From NCBI GenBank assembly GCA_934561115.1, contig CAKTFS010000009.1:1-59994 (forward strand): a stretch of 59,994 bases of DNA. The letters run 5' to 3'. Below are positions 46,802 through 55,903 of the stretch, piece by piece (positions within the stretch are counted from its first letter, which is position 1; each line of letters opens with the position of its first letter). The stretch comes from an uncultured Faecalibacterium sp. (GTDB lineage Bacteria > Bacillota > Clostridia > Oscillospirales > Ruminococcaceae). Made by a program: the position numbers and the translations under genes. The notes under the pieces are model-generated. The model was not told the origin of the DNA, searched no databases, and saw only the letters and a list, made by a program, of their open reading frames with translations.

Positions 46802-47875
46802 ATGACGATGGATGCACGCAAGCAACGGGTCTTGCAGGCGATCGTGGCGCTGTATGGCCTTGAGGGCGAGCCGGTGGGCAGCAGCGTGCTGGCAAACTAC
46901 TTTGACATGGCAGTGTCCAGCGCAACGCTGCGCAACGAGATGGCAGCGCTGACAAAACTGGGCCTGCTGGAGCAGCCCCACACCAGCGCGGGGCGTGTGC
47001 CCAGCGCCAAGGGCTACCGGTATTATCTGGACAATCTGCTTACCGACGATCAGCCGCTGGACCGCGTTACCCGCGCCCGGGTGGATGCGGTGTTCGCCAG
47101 CCTTGACCACGAGCCGGAAAAGCTGGCACAGGGCGCTGCCAAGGCGCTGGCCGCCATCAGCGGCTGCACCGCCGCCGTCAGCACCCCCTGCGCCGAGGAT
47201 CTGTGCATCGCCCATTACGAGGTGGTGCAGGTGGGCCGCAGCGCAGCCGCTGTGCTGGCTGTGACCACTGCCGGTTACGTCCGCACCCGGGTGGCGCGGG
47301 TACGCACCGGGCTTTCCCGGGAAAATGCAGCCGCCCTTGCGGCGCTGCTCAACCGCAACCTTACCTTTGTGGCACCGGTGGATCTTTCCACCCGGATGCT
47401 CAGCGAGCTGTGCAGCCAGATCGCACCGGAGCTTGTGCCGGTGGTCAGCGCCGCAGCTGCAATTTTGCAGGACAGCGTAAAGCCCCATGTATTTCTGGGC
47501 GGCGAGCAGTACCTGCTGGACTGGCCGCAGCTGGACGGCCGGGTGGGTGATATCCTTACCCTGCTGAACGACGAGGAACAGGCCGCAAGCCTGATCGCAC
47601 CCCCGGAAAACCGCAGCGAAAGCGTGCTGCTGGGCGAGGATCTGGAACCGCAGATCCCCGGGCTGTGCATCGTGAGCGACCGGTATCTGGTAGGCGGCGG
47701 GCTGTGGGGCTCCATTGCCCTGATCGGCCCCACCCGGATGCCCTTCCAGAAGCTGATGCCCCTGCTGCACGAGTTTGCAGACCAGCTGGGCGAGGGCATG
47801 AGCGGCAAACGAAAAGACACCCCGCAGGCTGCCGTACCGCGGCGGACTGTGATCTATAAGGAGGATCTGGAATGA
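46802..47875 (+). CDS. hrcA: Heat-inducible transcription repressor HrcA
   Basis: This 357-residue repressor has an N-terminal winged helix (RKQRVLQAIVALYGLEGEPV; SATLRNEMAALTKLGLLEQP; the typical HTSAGRVPSAKGYRYYLD), a GAF-like middle domain and a C-terminal segment with GLWGSIALIGPTRMPFQKL. It binds CIRCE as a dimer and depends on GroEL for activity. ATG 46802 is chosen because AAGGAGG lies 9 nt upstream; the frame is open further up but would start inside CIRCE. grpE overlaps its stop by 4 nt. Confidence 0.97.
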   Translation: MTMDARKQRVLQAIVALYGLEGEPVGSSVLANYFDMAVSSATLRNEMAALTKLGLLEQPHTSAGRVPSAKGYRYYLDNLLTDDQPLDRVTRARVDAVFASLDHEPEKLAQGAAKALAAISGCTAAVSTPCAEDLCIAHYEVVQVGRSAAAVLAVTTAGYVRTRVARVRTGLSRENAAALAALLNRNLTFVAPVDLSTRMLSELCSQIAPELVPVVSAAAAILQDSVKPHVFLGGEQYLLDWPQLDGRVGDILTLLNDEEQAASLIAPPENRSESVLLGEDLEPQIPGLCIVSDRYLVGGGLWGSIALIGPTRMPFQKLMPLLHEFADQLGEGMSGKRKDTPQAAVPRRTVIYKEDLE

Positions 47876-48489
47876 GCGAAGAAGCAAAGAACACGGTGCC
47901 CGAGACCGAGCAGCCGGAGACTGCCCCCGAGGAAAAGACCGCTGCCGCAGCGCCCGAACAGGCTGCTGCCGAAGCTGCAACCGAAGAGGACAAGAAGAAG
48001 GACGGCGGCTGGTTCAACAAGAAGGCCCGGGAGATGGAAGCCGTTAAGGCTAAGCTGGATGCAGCGGAAAAGAACGCCGCACAGGCCAAGGATCAGCTGC
48101 TGCGCATGGCTGCCGAGTACGACAACTACCGCAAGCGCTCCACCCGCGAGGCCGACCAGAAGTTCAGCGACGGTGTTTCCCACGCAGTGGAAAAGATCAT
48201 CCCCATTCTGGATACGCTGGATATGGCAGCCAACGCCCCCACCACCGATGAGAACTACAAAAAGGGCGTGGTCATGACGCTGGATAAGGCCGCAAAGGCA
48301 CTGGAAGCCCTCCATGTGGAGGAGATCGAGGTGCTGGGCAAGCCCTTTGACCCCAACTTTATGAATGCTGTGCAGCAGATCCCCGCCCCGGACGGGCAGG
48401 AGAGCGGCACGGTGGTCACCGTTTTCCAGAAGGGTTACAAGCTGGGTGACAAGATCATCCGCCATGCAACCGTTGTGGTGGCCGAATAA
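47872..48489 (+). CDS. grpE: Nucleotide exchange factor GrpE
   Basis: This 205-residue protein has an acidic, low-complexity N-terminus (about 1-45), a long coiled-coil helix (REMEAVKAKLDAAEKNAAQA..LLRMAAEYDNYRKRSTRE) and the C-terminal beta-domain ending VVTVFQKGYKLGDKIIRHATVVVAE, with the family pattern GYxLxxxxIRxAxVxV. It releases ADP from DnaK. ATG overlaps the hrcA stop codon. An extra Ala-rich N-terminal segment is the only variation. Confidence 0.96.
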   Translation: MSEEAKNTVPETEQPETAPEEKTAAAAPEQAAAEAATEEDKKKDGGWFNKKAREMEAVKAKLDAAEKNAAQAKDQLLRMAAEYDNYRKRSTREADQKFSDGVSHAVEKIIPILDTLDMAANAPTTDENYKKGVVMTLDKAAKALEALHVEEIEVLGKPFDPNFMNAVQQIPAPDGQESGTVVTVFQKGYKLGDKIIRHATVVVAE

Positions 48490-48531
48490 ATAAGCCGGAC
48501 CTCCCGCAAGGGAGTTTGCAATAACATCCGC

Positions 48532-48558
48532 TTGACATCATCATAAGCATCATATAAA
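48532..48558 (+). promoter_or_regulatory. Possible internal promoter before dnaK
   Basis: TTGACA (48532-48537) and TATAAA (48553-48558) with a short 15-nt spacer, in the 101-bp grpE-dnaK gap. No second CIRCE is present. It could raise dnaK levels over grpE. Confidence 0.45.
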
Positions 48559-48590
48559 CAAGATTTGTTCTTTCGAGAGGAGACTTCATT

Positions 48591-50417
48591 ATGAGTAAGA
48601 TTATTGGTATCGACCTTGGTACTACCAACAGCTGCGTGGCTGTTATGGAGGGCGGCGAGCCTGTTGTCATCGCCAACTCTGAGGGCGCCCGCACCACCCC
48701 GTCCGTTGTCGGCTTTACCAAGACCGGCGACCGTCTGGTAGGTCAGGTTGCAAAGCGTCAGGCTATCACCAACCCCGACAACACCGTTTCTTCCATCAAG
48801 CGTCAGATGGGCACCGACCACAAGGTGACCCTGAACGGCAAGGAGTACACTCCCCAGCAGGTCAGCGCTATGATCCTGCAGAAGCTGAAGGCTGACGCCG
48901 AGGCTTATCTGGGCGAGACCGTCACCGAGGCTGTCATCACTGTGCCTGCCTACTTCAACGACAGCCAGCGTCAGGCAACCAAGGACGCAGGCACCATTGC
49001 CGGCCTGAACGTCCGCCGTATCATCAACGAGCCCACCGCAGCTGCTCTGGCTTACGGTGTGGATAAGGAAGACGACCAGAAGATCATGGTCTACGATCTG
49101 GGCGGCGGCACCTTCGATGTGTCCATCATCGAGATGGGCGACGGCGTTACCGAGGTTCTGGCCACCAACGGCGATACCCATCTGGGCGGCGATGACTTCG
49201 ACCAGCGCATCATCGACTGGATGGCAGACGCCTTCCAGACCGAGAACGGCATCGACCTGCGCAAGGACAAGATGGCTGCACAGCGTTTGAAGGAAGCTGC
49301 CGAGAAGGCTAAGATCGAGCTGTCCAGCGCAATGAGCAGCCAGATCAACCTGCCCTTCATCACCGCCGATGCTACCGGCCCCAAGCACCTGGATATGACC
49401 CTGACCCGCGCAAAGTTCAACGAGCTGACCGCTGATCTGGTCGATCGTACCATGACCCCTGTGCGCAAGGCTCTGCAGGATGCAGGTCTGCGCGCTTCCG
49501 ACCTGAAGAAGGTCCTGATGGTCGGTGGCTCCACCCGTATCCCCGCCGTCTACGATGCAGTGAAGAAGGAACTGAACTGCGAGCCCTTCAAGGGCATCAA
49601 CCCCGATGAGTGCGTGGCTGTCGGTGCTGCTATTCAGGGCGGCGTGCTGAACGGCGAGAAGAAGGGTCTGCTGCTGCTGGATGTCACCCCGCTGAGCCTT
49701 GGCATTGAGACTCTGGGCGGCGTGTGCACCAAGATCATCGACCGCAACACCACCATCCCCACCCACAAGAGCCAGGTGTTCTCCACCGCAGCCGACAACC
49801 AGCCCTCTGTTGAGGTCAACGTGCTGCAGGGCGAGCGTGAGTTTGCCCGCGACAACAAGAGTCTGGGTGTGTTCCATCTGGATGGCATTGCTCCGGCTCC
49901 CCGTGGCGTGCCTCAGATCGAAGTCACCTTCGATATCGATGCCAACGGCATCGTGAAGGTCAGCGCCAAGGATCTGGGCACCGGCAAGGAGCAGAACATC
50001 ACCATCACCGCTTCCACCAACATGTCCAAGGAGGACATCGACAAGGCTGTGAAGGAAGCTGAGCAGTTTGCTGCCGACGATAAGAAGAAGCGTGAAGAGG
50101 TCGATATCCGCAACGGTGCCGACCAGATGGTGTTCCAGACCGAGAAGATGCTGAAGGAGAACGGCGATAAGCTGCCCGCAGACGTGAAGAGCGATGCCGA
50201 GGCAAAGCTTGCTGACCTGCGGACCGCTGTCCAGTCCGGCAACGTGGACGACATCAAGGCAAAGCAGGAAGCCCTGAGCCAGGTGTTCGAGAAGATGTAT
50301 CAGGCAGCCGCTGCCGCACAGCAGGCCGCCGGTGCACAGCCCGGTGCTGACGCAGGCGCAGCCGACGCAAAGCCCAACGATGACGGCGTTGTGGATGCCG
50401 ACTTCAAGGAAGTCTAA
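48591..50417 (+). CDS. dnaK: Molecular chaperone DnaK (Hsp70)
   Basis: This 608-residue protein shows the phosphate 1 motif [67 protein letters not shown] and [10 protein letters not shown] in the ATPase domain (1-360). The substrate domain begins with [17 protein letters not shown] and includes [18 protein letters not shown]. The lid ends in an Ala/Gln/Gly-rich tail and [11 protein letters not shown], the usual C-terminus. As in Gram-positives, it lacks the roughly 24-residue N-terminal insertion of proteobacterial DnaK. Codon bias is stronger than in neighbours, fitting high expression. GAGAGGAGA precedes the ATG. Confidence 0.98.
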   Translation: MSKIIGIDLGTTNSCVAVMEGGEPVVIANSEGARTTPSVVGFTKTGDRLVGQVAKRQAITNPDNTVSSIKRQMGTDHKVTLNGKEYTPQQVSAMILQKLKADAEAYLGETVTEAVITVPAYFNDSQRQATKDAGTIAGLNVRRIINEPTAAALAYGVDKEDDQKIMVYDLGGGTFDVSIIEMGDGVTEVLATNGDTHLGGDDFDQRIIDWMADAFQTENGIDLRKDKMAAQRLKEAAEKAKIELSSAMSSQINLPFITADATGPKHLDMTLTRAKFNELTADLVDRTMTPVRKALQDAGLRASDLKKVLMVGGSTRIPAVYDAVKKELNCEPFKGINPDECVAVGAAIQGGVLNGEKKGLLLLDVTPLSLGIETLGGVCTKIIDRNTTIPTHKSQVFSTAADNQPSVEVNVLQGEREFARDNKSLGVFHLDGIAPAPRGVPQIEVTFDIDANGIVKVSAKDLGTGKEQNITITASTNMSKEDIDKAVKEAEQFAADDKKKREEVDIRNGADQMVFQTEKMLKENGDKLPADVKSDAEAKLADLRTAVQSGNVDDIKAKQEALSQVFEKMYQAAAAAQQAAGAQPGADAGAADAKPNDDGVVDADFKEV

Positions 50418-50475
50418 GTCTGACACAAAGCGCTGTGTCCGGCCAAACCGGCGGGCACACGCGCAATAGAGCAAA

Positions 50476-50507
50476 AGCCGCTCCGGTTTAGGCCGGAGCG
50501 GCTCTTG
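50476..50507 (+). terminator. Hairpin after dnaK
   Basis: AGCCGCTCCGG-N6-CCGGAGCGGCT, followed only by CTTGCTGG. A strong stem but a poor T-run, so it may reduce rather than stop read-through into dnaJ. Confidence 0.55.
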
Positions 50508-50524
50508 CTGGTTTATAGAATGTA

Positions 50525-50710
50525 AACCCTCTCAGTCATTGCTTCGCAATGCCAGATTCCCCCTTTTGTCGCTGAAGGCGACATCTTCCCCCGGCCGGGG
50601 GAAGTCGTTCCTCAATGGGCGGGATTTTGGCAGTGAGGACAAGTTTCCCTTCTCGGTCTAAGCTCCCCTCTCGGGGGAGCTGGCGCGTCAGCGCCTGAGA
50701 GGGTTCGTGC
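50525..50710. repeat. Palindromic unit A cluster between dnaK and dnaJ
   Basis: AACCCTCTCAGTCATTG to GCGCCTGAGAGGGTT, containing TTCCCCCGGCCGGGGGAAG and AGCTCCCCTCTCGGGGGAGC. Together with the flanks, this 335-bp gap holds no gene. Confidence 0.8.
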
Positions 50711-50752
50711 GGAGAAAGACCGTGACGGGAGAGGTTGGAGAGGTGAGTGGAT

Positions 50753-51928
50753 ATGGCACAGGAAAAGCGTGATTATTACGAAGTGCTGGGGGTATCCAAG
50801 GGCGCAAGCGATGCCGAGATCAAAAAGGCATACCGCAAGCTTGCCATGAAGTACCACCCGGACTATAACCCCGGCGATAAGGACGCCGAGGCAAAGTTCA
50901 AGGAGATCAACGAGGCAAACGAGGTGCTTTCGGACCCGAAGAAGCGCCAGCTGTACGACCAGTACGGCTTTGCCGGTGTTGACCCCACCTATGCAGCACA
51001 GAACGGCGGCGGCCCCGGCGGCTTTGGCGGTTTTGGCGGCGACGGTGTGGATCTGGGCGACATCTTTGGCGATATCTTCGGCGGCGGCTTTGGCGGCTTC
51101 GGCGGCTCGTCCCGTCAGGCAAACAACCCCAACGCCCCCCGCAAGGGTCAGGACATCCGGGTGCGCATCACCCTGAGCTTTGACGAGGCCGTGCACGGCT
51201 GCAAGAAGAACATTACCATCACCCGTCAGCAGGAGTGCACCGAGTGCCACGGCTCCGGCTGTGCCGCCGGCACCAGCCCCGAGACCTGCCCGGACTGCGG
51301 CGGCCGCGGCTTTGTCATCCGCCAGCAGCGCACCCCCTTTGGCGTGATGCAGACCCAGCAGCCCTGCTCCCGCTGCGGCGGCAAGGGCAAGCTGGTAAAA
51401 GATCCCTGCAAGGTCTGCCACGGCAGCGGCAAGGTGGCCACCAAAAAGACGCTGGAGGTGTCCATCCCCATGGGCATCGACGACGACCAGAGCTTTGCAC
51501 TGCGCGGCATGGGCGATGCCGGTACCAACGGCGGCCCCGCCGGTGATGTGATCGTCATGGTCACTGTGCGCCCCAGCGAGGTGTTCCAGCGCGACGGCTA
51601 CGATGTGTGGGTCACCGTGCCCATCACCTACAGTCAGGCTGTGCTGGGCGACAGCGTCACCGTGCCCTCCATTGACGGCAAGGTGGAGTACACCGTACCC
51701 GAGGGCACCCAGAGCGGCACCACCTTCCGCCTGCGCGGCAAGGGCATCCAGTACCTGAACGGCCGCGGCCGCGGTGATATGTACGTCAAGTGCGAGGTGG
51801 AGATCCCCAAAAAGCTGAACAAGGCACAGCGCGATGCCCTGAAGAAATTTGAGGGCACGTTGAAAGAAGAAAACTACGAAAAGCGTAAGGGCTTCTTCAA
51901 AAAGCTGAAGGATATGTTCAACGCATAA
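50753..51928 (+). CDS. dnaJ: Chaperone DnaJ (Hsp40)
   Basis: This 391-residue protein has a J domain ([20 protein letters not shown].., HPD motif at [10 protein letters not shown]), a Gly/Phe-rich linker (about 80-122) and a zinc domain with four CxxCxGxG units ([32 protein letters not shown]). Two C-terminal substrate domains follow, with [20 protein letters not shown]. It delivers clients to DnaK and stimulates ATP hydrolysis. ATG 50753 is preferred to GTG 50747 by spacing from GGAGAGG. It is separated from dnaK by a repeat cluster but co-directional. Confidence 0.97.
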   Translation: MAQEKRDYYEVLGVSKGASDAEIKKAYRKLAMKYHPDYNPGDKDAEAKFKEINEANEVLSDPKKRQLYDQYGFAGVDPTYAAQNGGGPGGFGGFGGDGVDLGDIFGDIFGGGFGGFGGSSRQANNPNAPRKGQDIRVRITLSFDEAVHGCKKNITITRQQECTECHGSGCAAGTSPETCPDCGGRGFVIRQQRTPFGVMQTQQPCSRCGGKGKLVKDPCKVCHGSGKVATKKTLEVSIPMGIDDDQSFALRGMGDAGTNGGPAGDVIVMVTVRPSEVFQRDGYDVWVTVPITYSQAVLGDSVTVPSIDGKVEYTVPEGTQSGTTFRLRGKGIQYLNGRGRGDMYVKCEVEIPKKLNKAQRDALKKFEGTLKEENYEKRKGFFKKLKDMFNA

Positions 51929-51934
51929 AAAACC

Positions 51935-51975
51935 AAACGGCGGCGCGTTCCATCGGAGCGTGCCGCCGTTTTTTG
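51935..51975 (+). terminator. Intrinsic terminator of dnaJ
   Basis: AAACGGCGGC..GCCGCCGTTTTTT around a 17-nt loop with an extra CG pair, directly after the stop codon. Confidence 0.85.
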
Positions 51976-51986
51976 TATTTGGAAAC

Positions 51987-52029
51987 ACAAAAACAGCGGA
52001 GGCGCTGCCCTTTCGGGCAGCGCCTCCGC
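51987..52029 (-). terminator. Terminator of the peptide genes
   Basis: GCGGAGGCGCTGCCC-TTTC-GGGCAGCGCCTCCGC; on the minus strand followed by TGTTTTTGTG. It lies 50 bp after the stop of the first double-glycine peptide gene. Confidence 0.85.
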
Positions 52030-52079
52030 CTGCTTTGTTCTTTGGTGTACTCCGAGCCGGTCTTATGAGAGAAGATGGA

Positions 52080-52409
52080 TCAGAGCAGGACGATTGCTGC
52101 GTTGATGATCAGGCCGACGCCGGTAGCGCTGGTGCTGATCATGTAAGCGGTGCAAGCGATGTCACGGATGGCATTGGCAGAGCTCTTCTCCATATCGGCA
52201 GTCAGAGCGTCCAGACCAGTATCAGTCCAGGTGTTGGGGTTCTTACGGCGGTAGTCGCGGACTGCGGTCACGCCTCTGAACCAGCCGTACGGAGGAATCA
52301 GCCAGCACAGCAGAGCCTCGGTCATGGTGGCGTTAGCGCCGCCTTCGGTGTAGGTCATTTCCTCAGTGGACAGTACATTGTAGTACGCGGGCATCATCAT
52401 TTTTTCCAT
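52080..52409 (-). CDS. Double-glycine-leader peptide A, bacteriocin-like
   Basis: This 109-residue precursor has leader MEKMMMPAYYNVLSTEEMTY followed by TEGG, predicted to be cut after G24 by a C39-peptidase ABC transporter. The mature part (85 residues) contains LLCWLIPPYGWFRG, a basic segment (RDYRRKNPNTW), DALTADMEKSSANAIRD and a hydrophobic C-terminus ending GLIINAAIVLL. The C-terminal half is clearly related to the next peptide. AAAGGAG lies 8 nt before the ATG. No peptidase-transporter or immunity gene is seen nearby. It may be a bacteriocin or a signalling/adhesive peptide of unknown type. Confidence 0.8.
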   Translation of the reverse strand: MEKMMMPAYYNVLSTEEMTYTEGGANATMTEALLCWLIPPYGWFRGVTAVRDYRRKNPNTWTDTGLDALTADMEKSSANAIRDIACTAYMISTSATGVGLIINAAIVLL

Positions 52410-52482
52410 AATAACACTCCTTTTGAAACAAAGCTATCCAAAACGGTGTATCCAAACGCACCGTTTTATCTGAATAAAAGGT

Positions 52483-52836
52483 TCAGCGCACGATCAGCAG
52501 AATGGCGCTCAGGGGAGCCAGTGCCACCACCATGGTGGTGGAAACGGCGTCCCGCACAAAATTGCTGGCAGACTTGCCCATGTCGGATACGATGGCATCG
52601 GTGGCACGGCCCAGCACGGTAAAGAAGTTGCCGTCCTTGTTGCCCTCCTGCTGCAGCCAGGTGCGTGCCTGCTTGATGCCCCAGATGTAGCTGGAGGCCA
52701 GCACCACAGTACCTACCACCGTTGCGGCAGTGGAGGCAAAGCCGGCAGCATTATCCACGGTACCGCCGCCGGTGGTATAGGTCATTTCTTCGTTGGAAAG
52801 CGCCGCATAAGCTGCGGGATAATTCATATTCTTCAT
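52483..52836 (-). CDS. Double-glycine-leader peptide B, bacteriocin-like
   Basis: This 117-residue precursor has leader MKNMNYPAAYAALSNEEMTY followed by TTGG, aligning without gaps to peptide A (cut after G24). The mature region (93 residues) starts GTVDNAAGFASTAATVVGTV, has a helix with YIWGIKQARTWLQQEGNKDG, then DAIVSDMGKSASNFVRD and a hydrophobic end, MVVALAPLSAILLIVR. The shared DAxxxDMxKSxxNxxRD signature marks the two as paralogues. AAAGGAG sits 8 nt before the ATG at 52836; 27 further in-frame codons upstream lack a start signal. It is first in the operon; a weak hairpin (52439-52467) separates the two genes. Confidence 0.8.
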   Translation of the reverse strand: MKNMNYPAAYAALSNEEMTYTTGGGTVDNAAGFASTAATVVGTVVLASSYIWGIKQARTWLQQEGNKDGNFFTVLGRATDAIVSDMGKSASNFVRDAVSTTMVVALAPLSAILLIVR

Positions 52837-52933
52837 CTTCAATACTCCTTTGTCAAAGGGAAATGCCGCATTGCATCCCGATTCCCCGGCATCTATACCT
52901 GAAGGCTGATAGAGCATTGTTCTCTATATGGCC

Positions 52934-52962
52934 ATTCTACAACAGCAGTCGGATTTTATCAA
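52934..52962 (-). promoter_or_regulatory. Promoter of the double-glycine peptide operon
   Basis: On the minus strand TTGATA (52962-52957), 17 nt, TAGAAT (52939-52934); transcription would begin near 52927, about 90 nt before peptide B. Confidence 0.75.
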
Positions 52963-53060
52963 GGGGTTTTGGCACATCTGTGCAAAAACTGGCGGGACGC
53001 ATGAAATTATCTCAATAAATTTGTGAAAATAGACTGCAATAATTCCGGTATTTGGTTATT

Positions 53061-54233
53061 TTACCCTGTCACACCGGCGCGGTAGAGGTAGGGGTCGCTC
53101 TTGAAGCTGTCAAAGTTGTACAGCACAAGGATCTGGTCGTAGCCGTTATCGGCGATCAGCTTGTCCAGGCCATAGTTATAGTTGCGGAAATCCACCACGT
53201 CAATGTCGGCGTAGTTGGCGGTCAGGTAGGGCACAAAGCAGTTGGCGTAGCTGTCCTTGATGACAAGGATGCGCCCGCTGCCATTGCCCTGCACCCGGCT
53301 TAAACCATTGTTGCCGTGCAGGAACATGGCGTATTTGTCGTAGACGGTGAGCTTATCCGTGTCGTACAGGCCGGTGGTCTGCCCCTCGGTGGGCTGGCCT
53401 GCCGCTGTCACGTTCCATACCGTCAGGGGGTTGTCAAGGTCGTAGTAGGTGATCACGTCCGGCACGGCGTTCCATGTGCGCGCCTTGGCGTAGTGGGTGC
53501 CGTAAAAGTTATCGGCAGTCAGGGCAGTGTGGGCGGCGGTGTCAAAGGGGGCAAGGCCAAGGGTATCGCACAGCTGGCTGTAAGCGTAGTAGGCGCCAAG
53601 GCTCGTCCAGTGGTGGTCGGTGCGGTAGTAAATATACTCGCTCTTGTGGGCGGTAAGGGTCTGGCGCACGTCCACAAAGCGGCCGCCCGCAGCCTGCACC
53701 GCAGCGGAAAGCTGGTCAAGATAGCCGTCCTCGTCCAGCAGGGGGGCGTTTGCGGGCACGTTCTCTTTATAGATATCGCTGGCGGCGGGGGCAAGCAGCA
53801 CATTCACCTTGCCCGGGTAGCGCTGGCACAGGCTGGTGAGCGCGGCGGTGTTCTTGGGCAGGGTGCGCTCCTCGCTGGAAAGCAGCCCGTAGGTGCGGGG
53901 GAACATCATGTGCTCTTTGCCCAGCAGGATGCCGCCGTTCTGCTGCTTTTGCAGCAGGGTGGTCTCCACCACGCTCTGCAGGCTGATCCACTGGTCACGT
54001 CCCGCCACCTGATCCTTGACGTATTTGGTGTAGGCGGTAAAGTAGTTGTTCAGGCCCTTGGCGGTGAACTGGGTCAGTGCCGGGCGCTGGCTCAGGGTAG
54101 TGTTTTCCAGCTCGCTGTAACTGCGGTCCGGGGTGACCATATCCAGCGCGAACAGCCCGATAAAGAACAGGCTGAACACCACCAGCACCGGATAGTGCAA
54201 AAGGGAGGTGGCCTTTTTTTCGTGTTTGGACAT
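53061..54233 (-). CDS. DHHW-family SGNH-like protein, partner of MBOAT acyltransferase
   Basis: This 390-residue protein has a short cytoplasmic start, one signal-anchor helix (PVLVVFSLFFIGLFALDMV), then an extracellular SGNH/AlgX-like domain. Visible features are FTAYTKYVKDQVAGRDQWIS, NVLLAPAASDIYKENVP, the family-defining YYRTDHHWTSLGAYYAY (DHHW), and ILVIKDSYANCFVPYL, where the Ser of DSY would be the nucleophile. Such proteins accept acyl groups passed through the membrane by MBOAT proteins and transfer them to surface polysaccharide or teichoic acid. GGAGG precedes the ATG; 12 bp separate it from the MBOAT gene. Confidence 0.88.
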   Translation of the reverse strand: MSKHEKKATSLLHYPVLVVFSLFFIGLFALDMVTPDRSYSELENTTLSQRPALTQFTAKGLNNYFTAYTKYVKDQVAGRDQWISLQSVVETTLLQKQQNGGILLGKEHMMFPRTYGLLSSEERTLPKNTAALTSLCQRYPGKVNVLLAPAASDIYKENVPANAPLLDEDGYLDQLSAAVQAAGGRFVDVRQTLTAHKSEYIYYRTDHHWTSLGAYYAYSQLCDTLGLAPFDTAAHTALTADNFYGTHYAKARTWNAVPDVITYYDLDNPLTVWNVTAAGQPTEGQTTGLYDTDKLTVYDKYAMFLHGNNGLSRVQGNGSGRILVIKDSYANCFVPYLTANYADIDVVDFRNYNYGLDKLIADNGYDQILVLYNFDSFKSDPYLYRAGVTG

Positions 54234-54245
54234 CTTACCGCCTCC

Positions 54246-55664
54246 TTAAAAGTTAAAGTACAGGAACGGGCTGTTGGTGCTGCCCACCACATAGGCGGTG
54301 GAGACCACCAGCAGCGTCAGGATGGCGGCGCAGCGGGTGACTACGTTCTTGCGCAGCACATCCCACAGCTTTTCGATCAGCGGGGTGCAGCACACCACGC
54401 TTACCGCCAGCAGCACGCCGTAATTCCGCAGGAAATACAGCGGCGACACCCCGCCGGAGGGGATAAAGAGCTTCTGGAACAGCAGCCCGAAGGACACGCC
54501 GGTGTCGTTGCCCACGAACATTGCCCAGCCCACCACCACGAGGAACAGGGTGTACAGGTGCGGCCACACTTTGCCCTTTTTCAGGTAGGGCAGCAGGAAC
54601 AGCTTTTCAGCCGTCAGCAGCACAAAATAGTAAAGACCCCAGCAGATAAAGTTCCAGTTCGCGCCGTGCCAGATGCCGGTGAGCAGCTCCACGATGAACA
54701 GGTTTAAAATCTGCCGCTTGAGCCCCTTGCGGTTGCCGCCCAGCGGGATATACACATACTCGCGGAACCAGCCGGACAGGGTCATGTGCCAGCGCCGCCA
54801 GAACTCGGTGATGGAAGCGGAGATATAGGGGTAGTTGAAGTTTGCGGGGAAGTCGAAGCCCAGCATCTTGCCCATGCCGATGCCCATCAGGGAGTAGCCG
54901 GAAAAATCGAAGTACAGCTGCAGACTGTATGCGATGATGCCCAGCCACACCAGCGGGGTGGAAGCGTTCGCCAGACCCACAAAGGTGGTGGAAGGGCTGT
55001 CGGCCACCCCGATGATGTCCGTCCACAATGCGCCCACGGCGTCTGCCAGCAGCACCTTTTTGGCAAGACCGAAGGTGAACAGGGTCATGCCCTCTTCGAT
55101 TTGTTTAAGGTTATAGCGGTGCTTGTAGACGTGCAGCTGGTCGGAGACGTCCCGGTACTTGACGATGGGCCCCGCGATAAGCTGCGGGAACATGACCACA
55201 TAAGCGCCGAAATCAATGATGTTGCGCTCGGCTTTTACATCCCGGCGGTAGACGTCGATGGAGTAGGAAAGGGTCTGGAAGGTGTAGAAGCTGATGCCCA
55301 GCGGCAAAGTGCCGATGCCCTGAATTTCGGCAAAGGCGGTGCCCAGCAGGGCGTTTGCGCTGCGCAGCACAAAGTTTGCGTACTTGAAGTAGAACAGCAT
55401 CCCCAAACTGCCAACGAGCGCCACCAGCAGAAAGAAGCGGCGCAGCGCGGGCTTTGCATCAAAGTGCTCGATGGCAAGGCCGCTGAGGTAGTTGATGAGG
55501 ATAAGCGCCACCATGACCGGGAAAAAGCGCACCTCGCCCCAGCAGTAGAACACCAGACTGCACAAAAACAGCACGGTGTTCTTGAGTTTTGCGGGGGCAA
55601 GATAGTACAGCGCCAGCGTGATGGGCAGAAAACGGAACAGGAAGATGATGGTGCTGAAAACCAA
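54246..55664 (-). CDS. MBOAT O-acyltransferase (AlgI/PatA/DltB-like)
   Basis: This 472-residue membrane protein has about 12 helices. MBOAT signatures: GTLPLGISFYTFQTLSYSID, YVVMFPQLIAGPIVKYRD, LQLYFDFSGYSLMGIGMGKM, SITEFWRRWHMTLSGWFREY and FIVELLTGIWHGANWNFICW (catalytic His in WHGA). It would move acetyl groups across the membrane to the DHHW protein encoded downstream. The frame begins with TTG at 55664, 8 nt after AAAGGAGG; no ATG or GTG gives the proper N-terminus VFSTIIFLFRFLP. The acceptor polymer is not encoded nearby. Confidence 0.92.
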   Translation of the reverse strand: MVFSTIIFLFRFLPITLALYYLAPAKLKNTVLFLCSLVFYCWGEVRFFPVMVALILINYLSGLAIEHFDAKPALRRFFLLVALVGSLGMLFYFKYANFVLRSANALLGTAFAEIQGIGTLPLGISFYTFQTLSYSIDVYRRDVKAERNIIDFGAYVVMFPQLIAGPIVKYRDVSDQLHVYKHRYNLKQIEEGMTLFTFGLAKKVLLADAVGALWTDIIGVADSPSTTFVGLANASTPLVWLGIIAYSLQLYFDFSGYSLMGIGMGKMLGFDFPANFNYPYISASITEFWRRWHMTLSGWFREYVYIPLGGNRKGLKRQILNLFIVELLTGIWHGANWNFICWGLYYFVLLTAEKLFLLPYLKKGKVWPHLYTLFLVVVGWAMFVGNDTGVSFGLLFQKLFIPSGGVSPLYFLRNYGVLLAVSVVCCTPLIEKLWDVLRKNVVTRCAAILTLLVVSTAYVVGSTNSPFLYFNF

Positions 55665-55694
55665 GGGGTCAGCCTCCTTTTTTACACAGGATGA

Positions 55695-55850
55695 AGGGGA
55701 GTCCAGCCTTCCCCCGGCCGGGGGAAGGTGGCATGACGCAAAGCGGCATGACGGATGAGGGCGCAGCTTCAGCAGAAATACCCCTCATCAGTCGCCTGCG
55801 GCGACAGCTTCCCCCCAAGGGGGGAAGCCATCTCAAGGGCGGGAGAGGGC
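55695..55850. repeat. Palindromic unit A variant
   Basis: CCTTCCCCCGGCCGGGGGAAGG and GCTTCCCCCCAAGGGGGGAAGC, separated by GCAGCTTCAGCAG; upstream of the MBOAT gene. No gene lies in 55665-55903. Confidence 0.75.
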
Positions 55851-55903
55851 TTTCTACTGAAAAAAGCCGATGCCGCAGATGGCACCGGCTCAGAAGGTCA
55901 GAT

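Noticed and set aside
48435..50474. A 679-codon minus-strand frame opposite dnaK
   Set aside because: Well-known type of long antisense frame over dnaK, caused by codon bias; no independent support.
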